Assembly (NCBI RefSeq): GCF_002571225.1
Contig: NZ_NVEC01000023.1
Location: 36,475 to 100,474, forward strand
From: Bacillus sp. AFS059628
Lineage (GTDB): Bacteria > Bacillota > Bacilli > Bacillales > Bacillaceae_G
Reading direction: 5' to 3'
Length of the DNA: 64,000 nt
A model generated the notes under the pieces. It was not told the origin of the DNA and ran no database searches. It saw nothing but the letters and a program-made list of their open reading frames with translations. Every line of letters starts with the position of its first letter. Positions within the stretch are counted from its first letter, which is position 1. This document shows positions 1-9,426 of the stretch, one piece after another. The position numbers and the translations under genes are program-made.

Positions 1-569
1 TGCCAGGTGGTCCTGTCCTTGTAATAGGAGGAGGAAACTCTGGTACACAAATTGCGACTGAACTTGCAGAGAGTCGAGATGTAACGATTGCTATTAGCCA
101 TTCATTTAAATTTTTGCCAATGAAAATTATGGGAAAAAGCATATTTCATTGGTTAGAAAGGATTGGTCTCTTATATGCAGGAACTGATACAAAACGTGGA
201 TTATGGTTTCGGAAACAAAGTGATCCTATTTTTGGTTTTGAATTTAAAAAATTAATTCATAATGGAAATATTGAAGTCAAATCAAGAGTGACACAAACAC
301 GTGAAAGAGAAGTAACTTTTGACGATTACAGTACGATAAATGTACAAAATATTATTTGGGCAACAGGTTTTACTCCTGACTACAAATGGATAGATATAGA
401 AGGGGTTTTAGATGAAAAAGGTTTTCCTATTCATAACAGAGGTGTCAGTCCAATCAAAGGATTATATTATATTGGATTACCGTGGCAACATCAAAGAGGA
501 TCAGCACTTATTTGTGGAGTAGGAAGAGATGCCAAATTTTTATATTCGGTTATAAAAAGTGTTTTTTAA
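1..569 (+). CDS. FAD/NAD(P)-binding monooxygenase, CzcO-like, 5' truncated by window edge
   Basis: The open frame runs from base 3 to a TAA at 567-569 and gives the last 188 residues of a flavin-dependent oxidoreductase. A second Rossmann fold opens the visible part (VLVIGGGNSGTQIA, the GxGxxG-type NAD(P)H site). Near the C-terminus are IIWATGFTPDYKWI, the ATG motif typical of flavin monooxygenases and the CzcO/TrkA-like group, and a GLYYIGLPWQHQRGSAL stretch. Full proteins are about 350 residues, so roughly the FAD-binding half lies outside the window. The substrate cannot be told from sequence. An internal ATG at 114 is not the real start, because conserved sequence continues upstream in frame. 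Confidence 0.85.
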   Translation, partial: PGGPVLVIGGGNSGTQIATELAESRDVTIAISHSFKFLPMKIMGKSIFHWLERIGLLYAGTDTKRGLWFRKQSDPIFGFEFKKLIHNGNIEVKSRVTQTREREVTFDDYSTINVQNIIWATGFTPDYKWIDIEGVLDEKGFPIHNRGVSPIKGLYYIGLPWQHQRGSALICGVGRDAKFLYSVIKSVF

Positions 570-826
570 ATAATGATATTCATAAATCTGGATATTTATT
601 TATTAATAAAAAAGGAAAGAAAAAATTGTTAAAATTATTTGTCCAGTTCAAGCAGAAAAATCTACACTTATAAAAATAAAAAAATGGTTATTTACTTTAT
701 AGCATTGAATTTAGTGGCCACATATACTGGCTATTAAGTTATATGTAAAGGGGGACTACTGTATTGGGTAGATGATAAGTATGATAATGAAGTGCCGATT
801 CATGAAACAGCTGTTAAAATCTCTTA
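570..826. other. Gene-poor spacer with a short unknown remnant
   Basis: No complete gene is seen. Around 752-832 an open stretch could encode about 25 residues (GLLYWVDDKYDNEVPIHE and a little more). It looks like the tail of a lost protein, but I do not recognise it. The rest is AT-rich. Confidence 0.4.
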
Positions 827-1151
827 TGACGTTTGAATATATTGCTTTCATACAATTTTTAAATAGATTTCTCAATCTTTAAATATAATATGTGCAGGTG
901 GTGAGACAAAAATGAGCAGGGATGAAGAACTTAAATGTTCAAACGAAATTAATAATGCTATTGATTTTGACTTTTATAAAACATTATTTGATCCTGTTAG
1001 AATTGAAATTATTAGATATTTAGCTGTTTATGGAGTGAAATAGACTAACAGATAGACTAATGCTTATATCTGGAAAGGTAGGCAATACAGATTCTATGAG
1101 ACCACTTGAAGTCACGGTTATAAATCATAGCGATATTGTACCTTAACTATA
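827..1151 (+). pseudogene. Deletion scar: arsR 5' part fused to an internal piece of an ant/aad gene
   Basis: Bases 827-1040 are a near copy of 19650-19882 (promoter region and first codons of the ArsR gene at 19754). Bases 1041-1151 are a near copy of 22881-22991 inside the nucleotidyltransferase gene at 22690. At the joint, GAAATAGACT fits both parents, which share CGAAA at the breakpoint (19878-19882 and 22876-22880). A second copy of the 19.6-23 kb segment therefore seems to have lost 2998 bp between short repeats. The operator present at 19707-19726 is also missing here. No functional protein is expected: the start codon is present but the frame meets a TAG right at the joint. Confidence 0.85.
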
Positions 1152-1184
1152 ATAGATCGAGATAGAAAAAAAAGGGGGTATTAT

Positions 1185-2024
1185 ATGAAATTAACAATAC
1201 TTGTCGATAATAATACATTCATTGATCGCTACTTCTTCGGAGAACCAGCACTTTCTTTTTTTATTGAAGATGATAATAAACGGATTTTATTTGATACTGG
1301 ATACTCTGATGCTTTTATAAAAAATGCAGAGAAGATGAGAATTGATCTAAGGGACTTAGATTGGGTTGCTTTATCACACGGACATGTCGATCATACATGG
1401 GGACTCACGCATTTAATTAGGTTGCATATGGAAGCAAAAGGTGAGCACATAATACATAATACGCCTACAATCATTGGTCATCCTTTAGTTTTTGAAAGTA
1501 AATTACTGGATCCAGTAGGTGAGATAGGAAGTATCTTATCTTACAATAAATTAAACAGACATTTCCCTATTCGCTTATCTAAACAATCATTTTGGCTGAC
1601 TGATAAATTAGTGTTTTTAGGTGAAATTAAAAGGAAATTTGATTTTGAAGGTAAAGAAGTTATGGGGAAAGTTTCTACTACAAAAGAAGAATTTGACGAT
1701 TATGTTTTTGATGATACTGCATTAGTATATAAATCATCTGAAGGGCTAGTTATTATAGTAGGATGTGCTCATTCTGGAATATGTAACATTATTGAATATG
1801 CTAAAGAAGTATGTGATGAAGAAAGAATAGTAGATATCATAGGAGGATTTCACTTATTGAATCCATCAAATTTTCAATTAGAGAACACTGTAAAGTATAT
1901 AAAAGAAATTAGACCCAATAAGCTTCACGCCTCTCATTGTACAGATTTACATTCTAAGATAGCTCTATCCACAGTTACTAATATAGAGGAAGTGGGAGTG
2001 GGGTTACAACTAGAGTATTTCTAG
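1185..2024 (+). CDS. MBL-fold metallo-hydrolase
   Basis: A 279-residue metallo-beta-lactamase-fold protein with ribosome binding site AAGGGGG before ATG. Metal ligands are visible as SHGHVDHTWG (HxHxDH, about residues 66-75), GCAHSG (about 194-199), GGFHLL (about 221-226) and a late SHCTD. This pattern matches the subgroup annotated as 7,8-dihydropterin-6-yl-methyl-4-aminobenzene phosphate synthase-like, which binds two metals. Actual substrates in Bacilli are unknown. The gene stands alone between the arsR/ant scar and an IS240-type element, so context gives no pathway. It appears intact. Confidence 0.85.
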   Translation: MKLTILVDNNTFIDRYFFGEPALSFFIEDDNKRILFDTGYSDAFIKNAEKMRIDLRDLDWVALSHGHVDHTWGLTHLIRLHMEAKGEHIIHNTPTIIGHPLVFESKLLDPVGEIGSILSYNKLNRHFPIRLSKQSFWLTDKLVFLGEIKRKFDFEGKEVMGKVSTTKEEFDDYVFDDTALVYKSSEGLVIIVGCAHSGICNIIEYAKEVCDEERIVDIIGGFHLLNPSNFQLENTVKYIKEIRPNKLHASHCTDLHSKIALSTVTNIEEVGVGLQLEYF

Positions 2025-2120
2025 TTCAATTATATAGGTCCCTAGAACGATAATTATGTAAATGAGCCGTCCATATGGAGTACGGTAACCATTTCTTCTT
2101 TTTGGAGCCACTCACAAAAG

Positions 2121-2988
2121 GGTTCTGGTGCAAATAAATAATAAATTAAACCAAAAGCGAGAATTCTCACCGAAATCTTTTTTATGCCGTTAATCCAAAC
2201 AGTTGATTGATAAAGATATTCTGATTTTGGACAGACTGATTCTGCAAATCAATCTACTTTTTTAATCATATGCATCGCTTCTACACCACTTAAGATAGAC
2301 ACGGCCGTTTGGAATGATTTGAACCCAAACATAGAGTGTATCCGTCTTTTAATAAAACGATAATCTTGTTCCACAATGTTATTTAAATATTTGAGTTGCC
2401 TCGTTTGGATGCCTGCAGGCATCTTTTTTTCTTTCTTCAATGTTTCAATAGCGACTGGATAAGCTGGATTTTTGTCAACTGTAATTACACGGGGTTTAGA
2501 AACATGAAGAGACTGCAAAGCTTTCTTAAAGACAAGCTTTGCAGTCTTATGATTTCTGGCCTTACTCAGATAAAAGTCAATCGTGTTTCCTTCAGAATCA
2601 ACGGCACGATATAAATACATTCCAATGTCCTTTTACTTTTATATACGTTTTGTCAACCCTCCATGAATCGTTTGTTTGCTTAAGATGACGTCGGATACGC
2701 TTATCCAACTCAGGCCCATATTGATGAACCCAACGCATAATGGTTGTATGGGCTAATGATAATCCTCTTTCTCCCATCATTTCCACCATTTCCACCAAAT
2801 CGCGAAAACTGAGGTTGTACCGCAAGTACCAACGTACAGCTAATAGAATGATAGCTGGCTGATAATGTTTCCACTTGAATGTCTGTTCTTTTTGCATACT
2901 GATCACACACCTTTTATAGAATAATCGTATCAGTATGTCCAATGTTTAGAGATTATTTGCAAGCATCTTCATTTTTTGCACCAGAACC
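2121..2988 (-). mobile_element. IS240-like element, IS6 family
   Basis: The ends are inverted copies: GGTTCTGGTGCAAA at 2121-2134 and its complement ending at 2988, giving an 868-bp element, close to the usual IS240 length (about 860 bp). It contains one transposase on the minus strand, which is frameshifted. I see no matching 8-bp target duplication in the flanks, so the element may have moved by recombination or the flanks have changed. A related end remnant lies at 24677-24822. Confidence 0.85.
2249..2897 (-). pseudogene. IS240-type transposase, frameshifted
   Basis: Two minus-strand frames together form an IS6-family DDE transposase of about 216 residues. The N-terminal helix-turn-helix part and first catalytic Asp (WRVDKTYIKVKGHW) lie in 2598-2897. 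The rest, with ITVDKNPAYPV (second Asp) and NIVEQDYRFIKRR (Glu), lies in 2249-2620. One extra base near 2617 (TGGAATG where TGGATG is expected) breaks the frame. Start MQKEQTF at 2897 fits the family better than the upstream ATG at 2942. The Glu normally after the first Asp is Lys here. Transposition would need a transposase supplied in trans. Confidence 0.85.
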
Positions 2989-3540
2989 ACATTTTATACA
3001 GACCATGGAAGTGATTTTACGTCCAACCATTTGGAGCAAGTAGAGGTCCCACCAACATAACGCGAATTTCGTACGCTAAGGAATTTTTCATTTAAAAAAC
3101 TTGATTTTTCCGTACGTTAGGAAGGTTCCATAAACGGTATTTGCTGTTTTGTAGGATACTTTATTTTGGGTAATGAGTTTTGGAACTAAATTTCAAACAT
3201 ATTTCAGTCAGTTTTGATAAATATAAATAAAGTTCCTTAAACGACGAGTTTTGGAACGCATATTGGGTTTAAGAAATATTGACAGGATGCTTTTTTTGAT
3301 AAAATGCGCTTTTTTAATTTTGTTCCACAATCGGGCCAGATTGTGGAGTAAATAACAAGTGCGCCTTTAGTTTTCTGAAAATTGCTATTTAACAGTCATG
3401 CATTCTTCAATCATGCTAACTCCTGTTAATAGTCGATTGGTTGTGAAGGGGGGAACAATACTTATTTTAATTGAATACTTTAATTCACAAGTCAATTTTG
3501 ATTGTTCTGTTATTTTTAATATATTTTTTAAAGAAAAAGG
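2989..3540. other. Non-coding spacer with dispersed repeat motifs
   Basis: No gene is seen apart from the fragment at 3384-3450. Bases 3045-3095 carry an inverted copy of the CGTACG-rich motif also found at 36073-36117. Bases 3330-3355 carry a CACAATCGGGCC motif related to sites at 6310, 7512, 42052 and 50155. Confidence 0.5.
3384..3450 (+). pseudogene. Short fragment of a DAO-family oxidase gene
   Basis: This 67-bp stretch matches the intact oxidase gene at about 41298-41361 (region encoding AVMHSAITLSPVISRLV), with about a dozen differences. A longer fragment of the same gene lies at 25840-26144. It is only a remnant. Confidence 0.65.
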
Positions 3541-3600
3541 TTGAAACTATACACTATTGTCGTTATAATCAATAACATAAACGACAATGGTGTATAGTTT
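3541..3600 (+). promoter_or_regulatory. Promoter and large inverted-repeat operator of the TetR gene
   Basis: A good sigma-A promoter is visible: TTGAAA at 3541-3546, 17-bp spacer, TATAAT at 3564-3569. Two 21-bp arms (3544-3564 and 3580-3600), identical except for one base, form an inverted repeat that covers the -35, the spacer and the start of the -10. This is the expected layout for repression by the TetR protein encoded just downstream. Confidence 0.75.
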
Positions 3601-3638
3601 TTATGTACCCTTTTGTCAATCATTATGGAGGAGTGTTT

Positions 3639-4262
3639 ATGGCACCAATAGTTAGCGAAGAATATAAAAAAGAGAGAAAGAGAGAGTTGATAGAAGCAGC
3701 CAAGAAGGTGTTTATTGAGAAAGGATTTGTTCGTACATCTATGCAAGATATCATGGACAAAGCTGGAATATCTAGAGGTGCATTGTATAGTTATTTCGAC
3801 AATATTGATCACGTGTTCATCGAAGTCTTAAAATATGATGACCAAAAAGACAATCAATTTTTTGTGCCATCTGATAAAAGTCCTCTATGGCCGCAATTAA
3901 AAAACTGGATTGAAGAACAGCAAATTTATATTGAGACAATTGACCAAACATTGCTCTATGCAAAGGCAGAATTCTTCTTATCATATAATTACGCAAATAA
4001 TAAAGATAATTTCCCCTACATTTCTGAGCGTTATAATCGAACTACTGAAGCTATAGAAGAAGTATTAAATGAAGGTATGCGTAAAGGTGAATTCAGAACG
4101 CAACAATCTACTCGTTCTATTGCGAGATATATCCTATCATTTATAAACGGTTTAATGTTGGACACGTTTCAATTGGGACATGAACAAACAGAAGTCAAGA
4201 ATCAGTTATCCATCTTACTTTTCTCTTTAGAAAGATTAATTAATCCAAAACATGTAAAATAG
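3639..4262 (+). CDS. TetR/AcrR family regulator
   Basis: A 207-residue repressor. The N-terminal helix-turn-helix is typical (RTSMQDIMDKAGISRGALYSYF, residues about 31-52), followed by an all-helical ligand domain. ATG at 3639 is chosen because GGAGGAG lies 6 bases upstream; the ATG at 3603 has no such site and falls right after the operator. It heads a tandem run with a GNAT gene and a DHA2-type transporter gene that is now broken, so it probably controlled an efflux operon as well as itself. Confidence 0.85.
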   Translation: MAPIVSEEYKKERKRELIEAAKKVFIEKGFVRTSMQDIMDKAGISRGALYSYFDNIDHVFIEVLKYDDQKDNQFFVPSDKSPLWPQLKNWIEEQQIYIETIDQTLLYAKAEFFLSYNYANNKDNFPYISERYNRTTEAIEEVLNEGMRKGEFRTQQSTRSIARYILSFINGLMLDTFQLGHEQTEVKNQLSILLFSLERLINPKHVK

Positions 4263-4273
4263 GAGTGAATTTT

Positions 4274-4822
4274 ATGTTGTTTGAATCATCAAGAATGAGA
4301 CTTAGAAAAATGACAAAGGAAGATACAGAACTATATCACAAATGGAGAAATGATGTGGAAGTTATGCATTCCACCAACCCATCTTTAGATGTTTATCCGA
4401 TGGAAGAGACTAAAGAATTTGTAGATCACGTTATTTTGGATTCACATACAGCCAAAAGCTACATCATGACTGAAAAAGGAAATGAAATACCAATTGGTAT
4501 TGTATCATTAATCAACATTGATAATAAAAATAGAAATGCTGAATTTATTATTGACATCGGTGAAAAGGAATATTGGGGAAAAGGTTATGGTTCAGAAGGG
4601 GTGAAATTACTGTTGGATTACGTTTTTTACGAAATGAATCTACATCGAGTTTCACTTAGAGTATTTTCATTTAATAACAGAGCTATTAATTTGTACACTA
4701 AAATTGGTTTTCAACAAGAAGGAAACAGTAGACAAAGTTTATTTAGAAATGGTGAATGGCATGACATCATTCATATGGGAATCTTGCAAAATGAATACTT
4801 TGGAAATAAAGTGAAAATGTGA
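4274..4822 (+). CDS. GNAT acetyltransferase, RimJ/RimL type
   Basis: A 182-residue GNAT protein. The acetyl-CoA motif is seen as EKEYWGKGYGSEGVKLLL (motif A, R/QxxGxG type) and the C-terminal motif as NNRAINLYTKIGFQQEG. Proteins of this group acetylate N-termini, polyamines or small amines; the substrate here is unknown. AGGAG sits 8-9 bases before ATG 4274, while the GTG at 4265 overlaps that site and is less likely. It starts 11 bases after the TetR stop, so it is co-transcribed with it. Confidence 0.82.
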   Translation: MLFESSRMRLRKMTKEDTELYHKWRNDVEVMHSTNPSLDVYPMEETKEFVDHVILDSHTAKSYIMTEKGNEIPIGIVSLINIDNKNRNAEFIIDIGEKEYWGKGYGSEGVKLLLDYVFYEMNLHRVSLRVFSFNNRAINLYTKIGFQQEGNSRQSLFRNGEWHDIIHMGILQNEYFGNKVKM

Positions 4823-4849
4823 AAATAATTCTTTGTAGGGTGGGGTTAT

Positions 4850-6278
4850 ATGGAAGTACAAAGAAATGACAAGTAATTTAGTGTTATTCCTATTATGATA
4901 TCTTTATTGCTGGCAGGATTTATAGGTTTATTTTTCGAGACAGCCCTAAATATGGCTTTCAGTGATTTAATGCAGGTGTTTCAGATAAATGCATCTACCG
5001 TTCAGTGGTTAACAACGGGTTACCTTTTAACCATTGGCGTTTTAGTACTTATTTCGGCACTTCTAATCCAATGGTTTTCTACAAGAAAGTTATTTATAAC
5101 TTCAGTAGTATTTTCTATTTTAGGTTCAATATGTGCTGCAATTGCTCCAAGCTTTAGTTTGTTATTAATAGGGAGAATGCTTCAAGCAATTGGTACAGGA
5201 ATACTCCTTCCGTTAATATATAATGTTGTTTTAGTAGTTATTCCTCCCAAAAAGCGGGGGACGTCTATGGGGTTAATGGAATTGGTAATGATGACATCCC
5301 TTGCACTTGGACCTACAATTTCTGGGCTAGTGATTGAAACCCTAAGTTATCATTGATTATTTTGGTTAGCGATTCCCTTCTATGTAATTGCTCTTTTGTT
5401 TAGTGTGTTTTATATGAAAAATGGTTTTACAATAACACCAAGCCAAAAATCGATATATTGTCTATACTTCTATCTACAGTTGGATTTTTGGGAATAATAT
5501 ATGGTTTTGGTAGTGTAGGGCAAAGTGAAAGTACATCAATTGCAATAGTGAGTTTAATTAACGGTATTTTATCACTGATTCTATTCTCTATAAGGCAGTT
5601 TTCTATTAAATCTCCTATTGTCAATTTGAAGGCTTTAAAACAGCCGATGTTTGCATTAGGTACTCTGACAGTGATGGCTACTATTATCAGGCTAATCTGC
5701 TTTTACCTATTTATCTTCAAGAGGGTATGGGCTTTACCGCCTTGATAGCAGGGCTAATTTTACTCCCAGGCGGGATTTTGAATGGGATCATGTCTCCTAT
5801 TAATGGCCGATTATTTGATAGATTTGGTCCAAGGTGGTTAGTGATTCCTGGTTTTTTCATAGCCTTTGTTGTACTTTGAATTTTCTCCAATGTTGATTCA
5901 GGTACATCAATTGAAGTAATAATCAAACTGTATATGTGTTTGATTATTACTTCAATGGTTATGATGCCAGCGCAAACTAATGGATTAAATCAATTGAATG
6001 CAGAACTATATCCTCATGGTTCTGCGATAATAAATACAATGCAACAAGTGGCAGGCGCCATTGGTACGGCAACAGCTACAACAATGATGACAATAGGACA
6101 ACAAAATTATTTATCTGGCATCACCAATCCGACAAGCCCTGAAAATATAGTGGCTTCTTTCACTCAAGGAGTACAAAATGCTTTTATATTTGCTATGGCG
6201 GTGTCGCTTATTGGATTAGTTTTAGCATTCTTTATCAAACGTGTAAAAGTTGAAGACAAAATCCAAAAATGTATTTAA
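4850..6278 (+). pseudogene. DHA2-type MFS drug:H+ antiporter, multiply broken
   Basis: Conserved sequence of a 14-helix DHA2 transporter (LmrB/EmrB-like) runs the whole length. It includes WLTTGYLLTIGVL near the N-terminus, GRMLQAIGTGILLPL (motif C region) and a C-terminal IINTMQQVAGAIGTA. It is interrupted by TAA at 4874-4876, TGA at 5354-5356, TGA at 5877-5879 and frame changes near 5440 and 5690. At least two of the stops look like TGG to TGA changes. It follows the TetR and GNAT genes in the same direction and was probably the efflux pump they belonged with. Confidence 0.85.
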
Positions 6279-6404
6279 AGTAACATCGGCTTAAATTGAA
6301 TAACGATCTTCAACAATCGGGCGCTTTAATAGAGTAAAATAACTCCTAAAGTGACACATAAGATGGATCAAGCTATCCGGTTTGTAGGAACAAATCAAAA
6401 AAAG

Positions 6405-6430
6405 AGTCTCCCTTTTTGAAGGGACTTTTT
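6405..6430 (+). terminator. Rho-independent terminator
   Basis: A stem (AGT plus CCCTT, pairing with AAGGG plus ACT, with a 2-base bulge) is followed by TTTTT. It lies between two convergent units, the broken DHA2 gene and lysE, and could stop transcripts from both sides. Confidence 0.6.
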
Positions 6431-6500
6431 AGTTATGTGGAAATTAACTTAACCCCAAGATAACATCTCTTGAAAGGGAGTATTTTTATGTTATTCAGGT

Positions 6501-7130
6501 TTATTGAGGAGTTTTCGTTTGAAGCAACTTTAACCCCATACCAATAAAAATCAGTCCTGTTATCTTATTTAGAATCATTCCTACCTTTTGGTTTCCTCTT
6601 AATTTTTTTGTGACATATGAAGAGAAATAAGCAACAAACAAACACCACAATAGTCCAGTCACTGTAAAAGTAAGTCCTAAAATGATAAAAGGCATAGGAC
6701 CTGAAGCCTTTGTATCTATAAATTGCGGAAGAAATGCAATAAAGAATAAGGAGACTTTTGGATTCGTAAGACTTGTTAAAAGTCCTTGTAAATATATCTT
6801 TCTAATGTCCAATTTATTGAAGGAGGCTTGGAAAGCTACATTTGTCTTATCAAGTATCATTTTAATCCCTAAATATACAAGATAGATAACACCTATAACC
6901 TTAATGGTGTTAAATAACACAACGGATTTTGTAAGTATAATAGATAAACCAAAAGCAACCAATAACGTATGAACTAAAGAACCAGTAATAATACCAAAAA
7001 CAGAATACACACCTGCTTTTCTACCTTGTGAAATACTTCTCCCCACAATATACATGGTGTCTGCGCCAGGAATTAGATTTAATAAAATCCCTGTTAGTAA
7101 AAACACTTCATAATTAATAATACTGTACAT
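6501..7130 (-). CDS. LysE/RhtB family amino-acid exporter
   Basis: A 209-residue membrane protein with about six hydrophobic segments. The family signature GADTMYIVGRSISQGRKAG lies at residues about 22-40 and LTSLTNPKVSLFFIAFLPQF in the middle. Members export amino acids such as homoserine, threonine or lysine by proton exchange. GGGGTG precedes the ATG by 8 bases. It is a single-gene unit facing the broken DHA2 gene. The exact substrate cannot be assigned. Confidence 0.88.
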   Translation of the reverse strand: MYSIINYEVFLLTGILLNLIPGADTMYIVGRSISQGRKAGVYSVFGIITGSLVHTLLVAFGLSIILTKSVVLFNTIKVIGVIYLVYLGIKMILDKTNVAFQASFNKLDIRKIYLQGLLTSLTNPKVSLFFIAFLPQFIDTKASGPMPFIILGLTFTVTGLLWCLFVAYFSSYVTKKLRGNQKVGMILNKITGLIFIGMGLKLLQTKTPQ

Positions 7131-7667
7131 TTTAGCACCCCTATCTATTTTTTTTGCAACCTTATTAATATTAAATAAAAGAAAAAGAATAATATTTTTT
7201 ATTTATTCAATAAAATCAGTGGTTTTTTGATTTATAGCCATTAACACTGAATATGCCTTCTTTTTGTTTGTAAAGAATCCCTCCATAAATAGTTTTTATT
7301 TTCATACATTATAAGATATTACTTAACTCATAAATTTGCATAAAATTATCGGTTTTAAAGGCTAATATCGCAAAATTATTTTTCAAAATAACTCATATAC
7401 TTGCAGAAAGTTTATTTTTAAAGCATAAAATTCAATTGAAAATATTGTTCCCCCTGTTTAAAAATAAATAAGTTATTTTATAAAATCTAAGAACACTCCG
7501 TTTCCTACTTGTGCAACAAACGGGCCAGATTATTGAGAAAAAAACAAGTCACTTCAAATTTTCTGAATATTATGGGAGGATGTAAATACTGTGAACACTG
7601 TATATTTATTGTTTAATTGATCTTATAATAAAAAAAGCGCGTAAATTGAATGGAAAGGAGCAATAAC
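7131..7667. other. AT-rich intergenic stretch
   Basis: No gene is seen. It holds the divergent upstream regions of lysE and the GNAT gene. At 7512-7535 is a motif like GCAACAAACGGGCCAGATTA, related to other intergenic copies in this window. Confidence 0.5.
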
Positions 7668-8435
7668 ATGATTACAAATCAACAATTAGTAATAAACAAT
7701 TTGGAAGAAAAATTAAAAGTATTTACTCATGCAGTTAGTGGAGAACTTACAAAAGAGGAAGATTTCATCATAGCAAATACAGAAATTCCTACTGATACAT
7801 TCAATGTAGTAGTGCCGCAATCTCCAAATATCAAAAATACAGTTAAGATTAGACATGGAATCGATAATTTTTCGCATAAAAAATATCCTTTTAGTATTTG
7901 GATTGATGCTCAGTATTTAACTGAGGATTGGACAAAACTTATGCAAGAATATGATCTAAAAGAAGCGGAACGTAATGTAATGATGAAACTTGAAAATACT
8001 CTTAATGTTGGTCAAAGAATTTCCCATCAACTTATGATTACTAATGTGAAAAATAATGAAGACCTTTTAAAATATATAGATGTATTCATGAGCTTATTTG
8101 AGGGGACGCCAGAAAAAGATGCATTAGAAAGTTATTTTAATAAGTTTTCACAAGTAAAATTAGGTTCAGAAGTTCAAATGTTTATTGGATGCATAGATGA
8201 AATGCCTGTAACTACTGGTTTATTAATAGAAAGCAAAGATAGTTATGGTATTTATGATGTGATGACAAAAGAAACATTTAGAGGTAAAGGAATTGGTAGT
8301 GAAATGTTTCAATTTCTTCTAACTCAAACAAAGAATAAACAAAAACCAGTTGTATTACAGGCTTCAGATGATGGAAAAAATATCTATAAGCGATTTGGAT
8401 TTATAGATGTCGGAGAAATGGTTGTATTTGAATAA
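7668..8435 (+). CDS. GNAT family N-acetyltransferase with N-terminal extension
   Basis: A 255-residue protein. The last 90 residues show the GNAT core (VMTKETFRGKGIGSEMFQFLLT for acetyl-CoA, then IYKRFGFIDVGEMVVFE). The first 130 residues resemble the N-terminal half of two-lobed GNATs of Bacilli and contain no catalytic motif that I recognise. AAAGGAG lies 7 bases before ATG 7668; an in-frame ATG at 7650 overlaps that site and is less likely. It is monocistronic, and its substrate is unknown. Confidence 0.82.
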   Translation: MITNQQLVINNLEEKLKVFTHAVSGELTKEEDFIIANTEIPTDTFNVVVPQSPNIKNTVKIRHGIDNFSHKKYPFSIWIDAQYLTEDWTKLMQEYDLKEAERNVMMKLENTLNVGQRISHQLMITNVKNNEDLLKYIDVFMSLFEGTPEKDALESYFNKFSQVKLGSEVQMFIGCIDEMPVTTGLLIESKDSYGIYDVMTKETFRGKGIGSEMFQFLLTQTKNKQKPVVLQASDDGKNIYKRFGFIDVGEMVVFE

Positions 8436-8635
8436 GGGGTTTTCTTATTTAGCTATAGGGCGGGATTGTTGTGCAACATAGATAGGAAATGATCCAACTT
8501 TTTATAAAAGAATAAACCAATTGAAAATATTAAGTGCGTGTTTTGAGCAATCTTTTTTTAAAAATACGCTTTTTCTTTTTGTGTATCAAGGTTATTTGCT
8601 TAATTTGACAAACTTTATTCTAAAACAACATTAAT

Positions 8636-9310
8636 GGTTCTGTTGCAAAGTTTCTTAACAGACAAAAAGGTAAGCTATGTACAATTAAATTTTATACAAT
8701 AGCAAGTAATTGTTGTAATTCATTGTACGTTGAAAAAACGAAATTTGGTCGCAAACTTCGTTTTCGTTTATATATAGCATGAATTGTTTCGATTCCTTTC
8801 AATGTACGTGAAGCATGGCGAAGACTTTGAAATCCTGCGGATTTAGCTAGCCGTCGCTTTATTTTTCTATGATCCTGTTCGATGAGATTATTCAAATGTT
8901 TGAGTGTACAATGTATTGTATGCTTATAAAAGCCTTGTTCTTTCAATTAAGTGTACCCCTCTTTATCAATCGCACGATAAAGGTAGCACCATTCTCCTTT
9001 GAATTTAATATAGGTCTCATCCAATTTCCAAGATTGTTTCGCATGCTTATTTTTCTTCTTCCAAATCTGATAAATCAAAGTCCTGTACTCATAAACCCAG
9101 CGCATAATCGTTGTATGATGAACAGAAATATCACGTTCTTTTAAAATTTCAGAGACATCACGATAGCTTAAAGAAAAATGACAATAGTAGCCGACGGCTA
9201 CTAAAATAATATTTTTCTTGAACTGTTCCCCTTTAAAATATCGCATTTGTGATTTTCCTTACTCTTTTTTCTAGAGTGTAGTCTCGTTTAGAAAACTTTG
9301 CAACAGAACC
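8636..9310 (-). mobile_element. Internally deleted IS6-family element
   Basis: Inverted ends GGTTCTGTTGCAAAGTTT at 8636-8653 and its near complement ending at 9310 bound a 675-bp element. Autonomous relatives are about 780-860 bp, so roughly 150 bp are missing, and the loss is visible inside the transposase. The 8 bases on either side (ACATTAAT, GTCTTAAC) do not match. Another fragment of the same type is at 27456-27566. Confidence 0.82.
8692..9246 (-). pseudogene. IS6-family transposase with internal deletion
   Basis: The N-terminal half (8947-9246) has the HTH region and LDETYIKFKGEW with the first catalytic Asp. The C-terminal half (8692-8946) has LNNLIEQDHRKIKRR with the catalytic Glu. 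The two halves are in the same frame but joined as EGYT-stop-LKEQGF. The expected 50 or so residues between them, including the second catalytic Asp, are absent and a TAA marks the joint. The protein cannot be active. Confidence 0.85.
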
Positions 9311-9426
9311 GTCTTAACTGTCTAACCTAGATATAAGTAATTTCACATATTTTCAAATTATGACACGAAAAATGTAAGAGTATGGTTTATAATAAGTGTT
9401 ACACTCACATATGGAGGAACAAATAA

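Noticed and set aside
482-673. Open frame of 63 codons overlapping the end of the monooxygenase gene
   Set aside because: It is a different frame of the conserved FAD/NAD(P) protein and then AT-rich spacer; no start site and no recognisable sequence.
2121-2988. Target-site duplication for the IS240-like element
   Set aside because: The 8 bases on each side (CACAAAAG and ACATTTTA) do not match, so no duplication can be claimed.
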